From assembly GCA_014801535.1 (NCBI GenBank), contig JAAVEA010000031.1:1-64000 (forward strand): DNA of 64,000 nt. Direction: 5' to 3'. Source of the DNA: Bacteroides sp. (lineage in GTDB: Bacteria; Bacteroidota; Bacteroidia; Bacteroidales; Muribaculaceae). Positions 62,841-64,000 of this stretch are shown in pieces. The position numbers and the translations under genes are program-made. A model generated the notes under the pieces. The model was not told the origin of the DNA. It searched no databases and saw only the letters and a program-made list of their open reading frames with translations. The first letter of the stretch is position 1; each line of letters begins with the position of its first letter.

Positions 62841-64000
62841 ATGAAAGAGATTCCTGAAGAGAAAAATATAGATTCCACCCCGCAGCCGGCCGATAAGAAG
62901 CGTTCATTAGCTGCACGGATAGCCATTGTCTCCGCCTGGACCATTGGAGGGTTCATAGCCCTTGTCATTCTCCTGCTCGCCGGAGCCACATGGTGGCTAA
63001 CCCCCGCGCGCCTCACCGAAATTGTAAACCGAGAGGCAAGCCGCAATCTATATGCCGATGTAGAAACTCATAACATCCGGTTCACCCTCTGGAGTTCCTG
63101 GCCTCACCTCCGCGTCGAAATGGATTCAATGACAATCCGTTCACGCGTATTCGACAGCATCCCTTCTTCTATCAGATCCACACTACCTGCCGATGCAGAT
63201 TTCCTGGCTTCCTCCGGAAGATTCAGCGGCGGCATAAACCTCCTCTCGCTTCTGAGAGGAGAGATCTCCCTGCATGATGTCGACCTCGGATCGTTGCGTC
63301 TGAATCTCGTAACTGTAAACGATTCTCTCTCCAATTTCAATATCGTTCCCCCCGATTCGGTGAAGACAAAGATACCGCATTTCACAGCCAACCGCGTGCG
63401 TCTACTCAATCCGGGCTCCATCAGATACCGTTCACTCGCCGACAGTGCCAGCGCAAATGTCGACCTACGCGCTCTCTCACTCAACCTTACCGATAAAAAG
63501 AAAAACCGTAAAGATCCCTCCCTTCCGCGTTATTCCGACAACTATTCTCTGAAAATTCTCGGCAACGTGGATGCCTCCGTGGGAGATCTATCCATACTCC
63601 GTGGTTTTCCGTTCGAACTCGGAGGAGATGTTGCCCTGGGGTTCGATCCTCTCCGCTTCGCCACAAGCGATTACCACGTCAATCTCGGTGCCCTCCACGG
63701 CAATATAGATATGAGAATGCAGGTGGGAGGCGATTCAAGTCTCGATTCATTCTCCTGGCATTTCGACAATTTCGATCTTCTGCGCATATTGGCTTATATA
63801 CCCGGGCTTGATCTCTCCTCTATCGAGAGCCTCGATGCGCCCGTCACTGTCAATGCCACCGCGCGCCTCACCTCTCCCTGGCGTCTTTCTTCAAATGTGC
63901 TTCCTTCCGCTGAAGTGGACTTCAATATAGTCGACGGCAATATGAGCTATACCATGAGCGACGGCCGCACCTGCACCCTACGCCATGAAGGAGCCGGCGG
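62841..64000 (+). CDS. AsmA-like membrane-anchored protein (3'-truncated by window edge)
   Basis: The frame is open from the ATG at 62841 to the right edge (386 codons and continuing). A charged cytoplasmic tail (EEKNIDSTPQPADKKRS) precedes one membrane helix at about residues 27-52 ending WWLTPARLTEIVNREAS, the AsmA-type entry into the periplasmic region. What follows is beta-rich with LRVEMDSMTIRS, ISLHDVDLGSLRLNLV and repeated short strands, as in AsmA/TamB-like bridge proteins that move lipids between membranes (family knowledge). No internal stop. The match is by architecture; the C-terminal half is not visible. Confidence 0.78.
   Translation, partial: MKEIPEEKNIDSTPQPADKKRSLAARIAIVSAWTIGGFIALVILLLAGATWWLTPARLTEIVNREASRNLYADVETHNIRFTLWSSWPHLRVEMDSMTIRSRVFDSIPSSIRSTLPADADFLASSGRFSGGINLLSLLRGEISLHDVDLGSLRLNLVTVNDSLSNFNIVPPDSVKTKIPHFTANRVRLLNPGSIRYRSLADSASANVDLRALSLNLTDKKKNRKDPSLPRYSDNYSLKILGNVDASVGDLSILRGFPFELGGDVALGFDPLRFATSDYHVNLGALHGNIDMRMQVGGDSSLDSFSWHFDNFDLLRILAYIPGLDLSSIESLDAPVTVNATARLTSPWRLSSNVLPSAEVDFNIVDGNMSYTMSDGRTCTLRHEGAG

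Overview
The window reads as a chromosomal segment of a Bacteroidales bacterium, most likely a Muribaculaceae-type gut commensal (inference). The evidence is the recurring Bacteroidota promoter shape (TTTG, a spacer of about 20 bases, then TAnnTTTG), the near absence of Shine-Dalgarno sequences, the long Bacteroidota form of the PurF family, a viroplasmin-type RNase H, and a meso-diaminopimelate-type MurE. Coding density is high and most genes lie on the + strand. I saw no phage, insertion sequence, CRISPR array or rRNA. There is one tRNA (Asp).

Layout. (1) 1-1254: the 3' part of an AAA-ATPase-like/PD-(D/E)XK nuclease gene. (2) 1255-1560: a structured leader, then 1561-15330: a purine run purE-purL-purM-purH-purD-purB-purA-guaB-guaA, all + strand. 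A long purF-family gene (15415-17289, - strand) converges on it across a shared terminator. Together these supply most of the route from PRPP to IMP, AMP and GMP; purC, purN and purK are not in the window. (3) 17416-19758: an acyltransferase-3 membrane protein and a GT4 glycosyltransferase. (4) 19997-35226: a division and cell wall (dcw) cluster rsmH-ftsL-ftsI-murE-mraY-murD-ftsW-murG-murC-ftsQ-ftsA-ftsZ, without mraZ. (5) 35264-40684: a THUMP RNA methyltransferase with a repetitive basic tail, an unknown polytopic membrane protein, pdxB, RNase H and queG. (6) 40828-44246: two tandem secreted endonuclease I paralogs. (7) 44368-49111: korA-korB, acpP, fabF. (8) 49282-51525: gyrB and tRNA-Asp. 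(9) 51630-53482 (- strand): folA and a GT4 glycosyltransferase. (10) 53719-59284: Na/Pi symporter, manC, a lipoprotein and a ComM-like ATPase. (11) 59351-62568: folD and topA, followed by a 15-bp minisatellite and the start of an AsmA-like gene that runs off the right edge.

The strongest candidate for something undescribed is the purE leader (about 1304-1560). A good promoter is followed by an asymmetric, multi-loop stem closed by a 7-bp helix, then a 13-bp GC-rich terminator-like hairpin, then a third hairpin just before purE that repeats the sequences of the closing helix. This has the layout of a riboswitch or attenuator in front of a purine operon, and I could not assign it to a family I know. 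Other non-gene signals are a perfect 46-bp palindrome between purD and purB, related short repeats in two other operon gaps, a well-formed promoter inside the 3' end of murC aimed at ftsQAZ, and hairpins flanking acpP.
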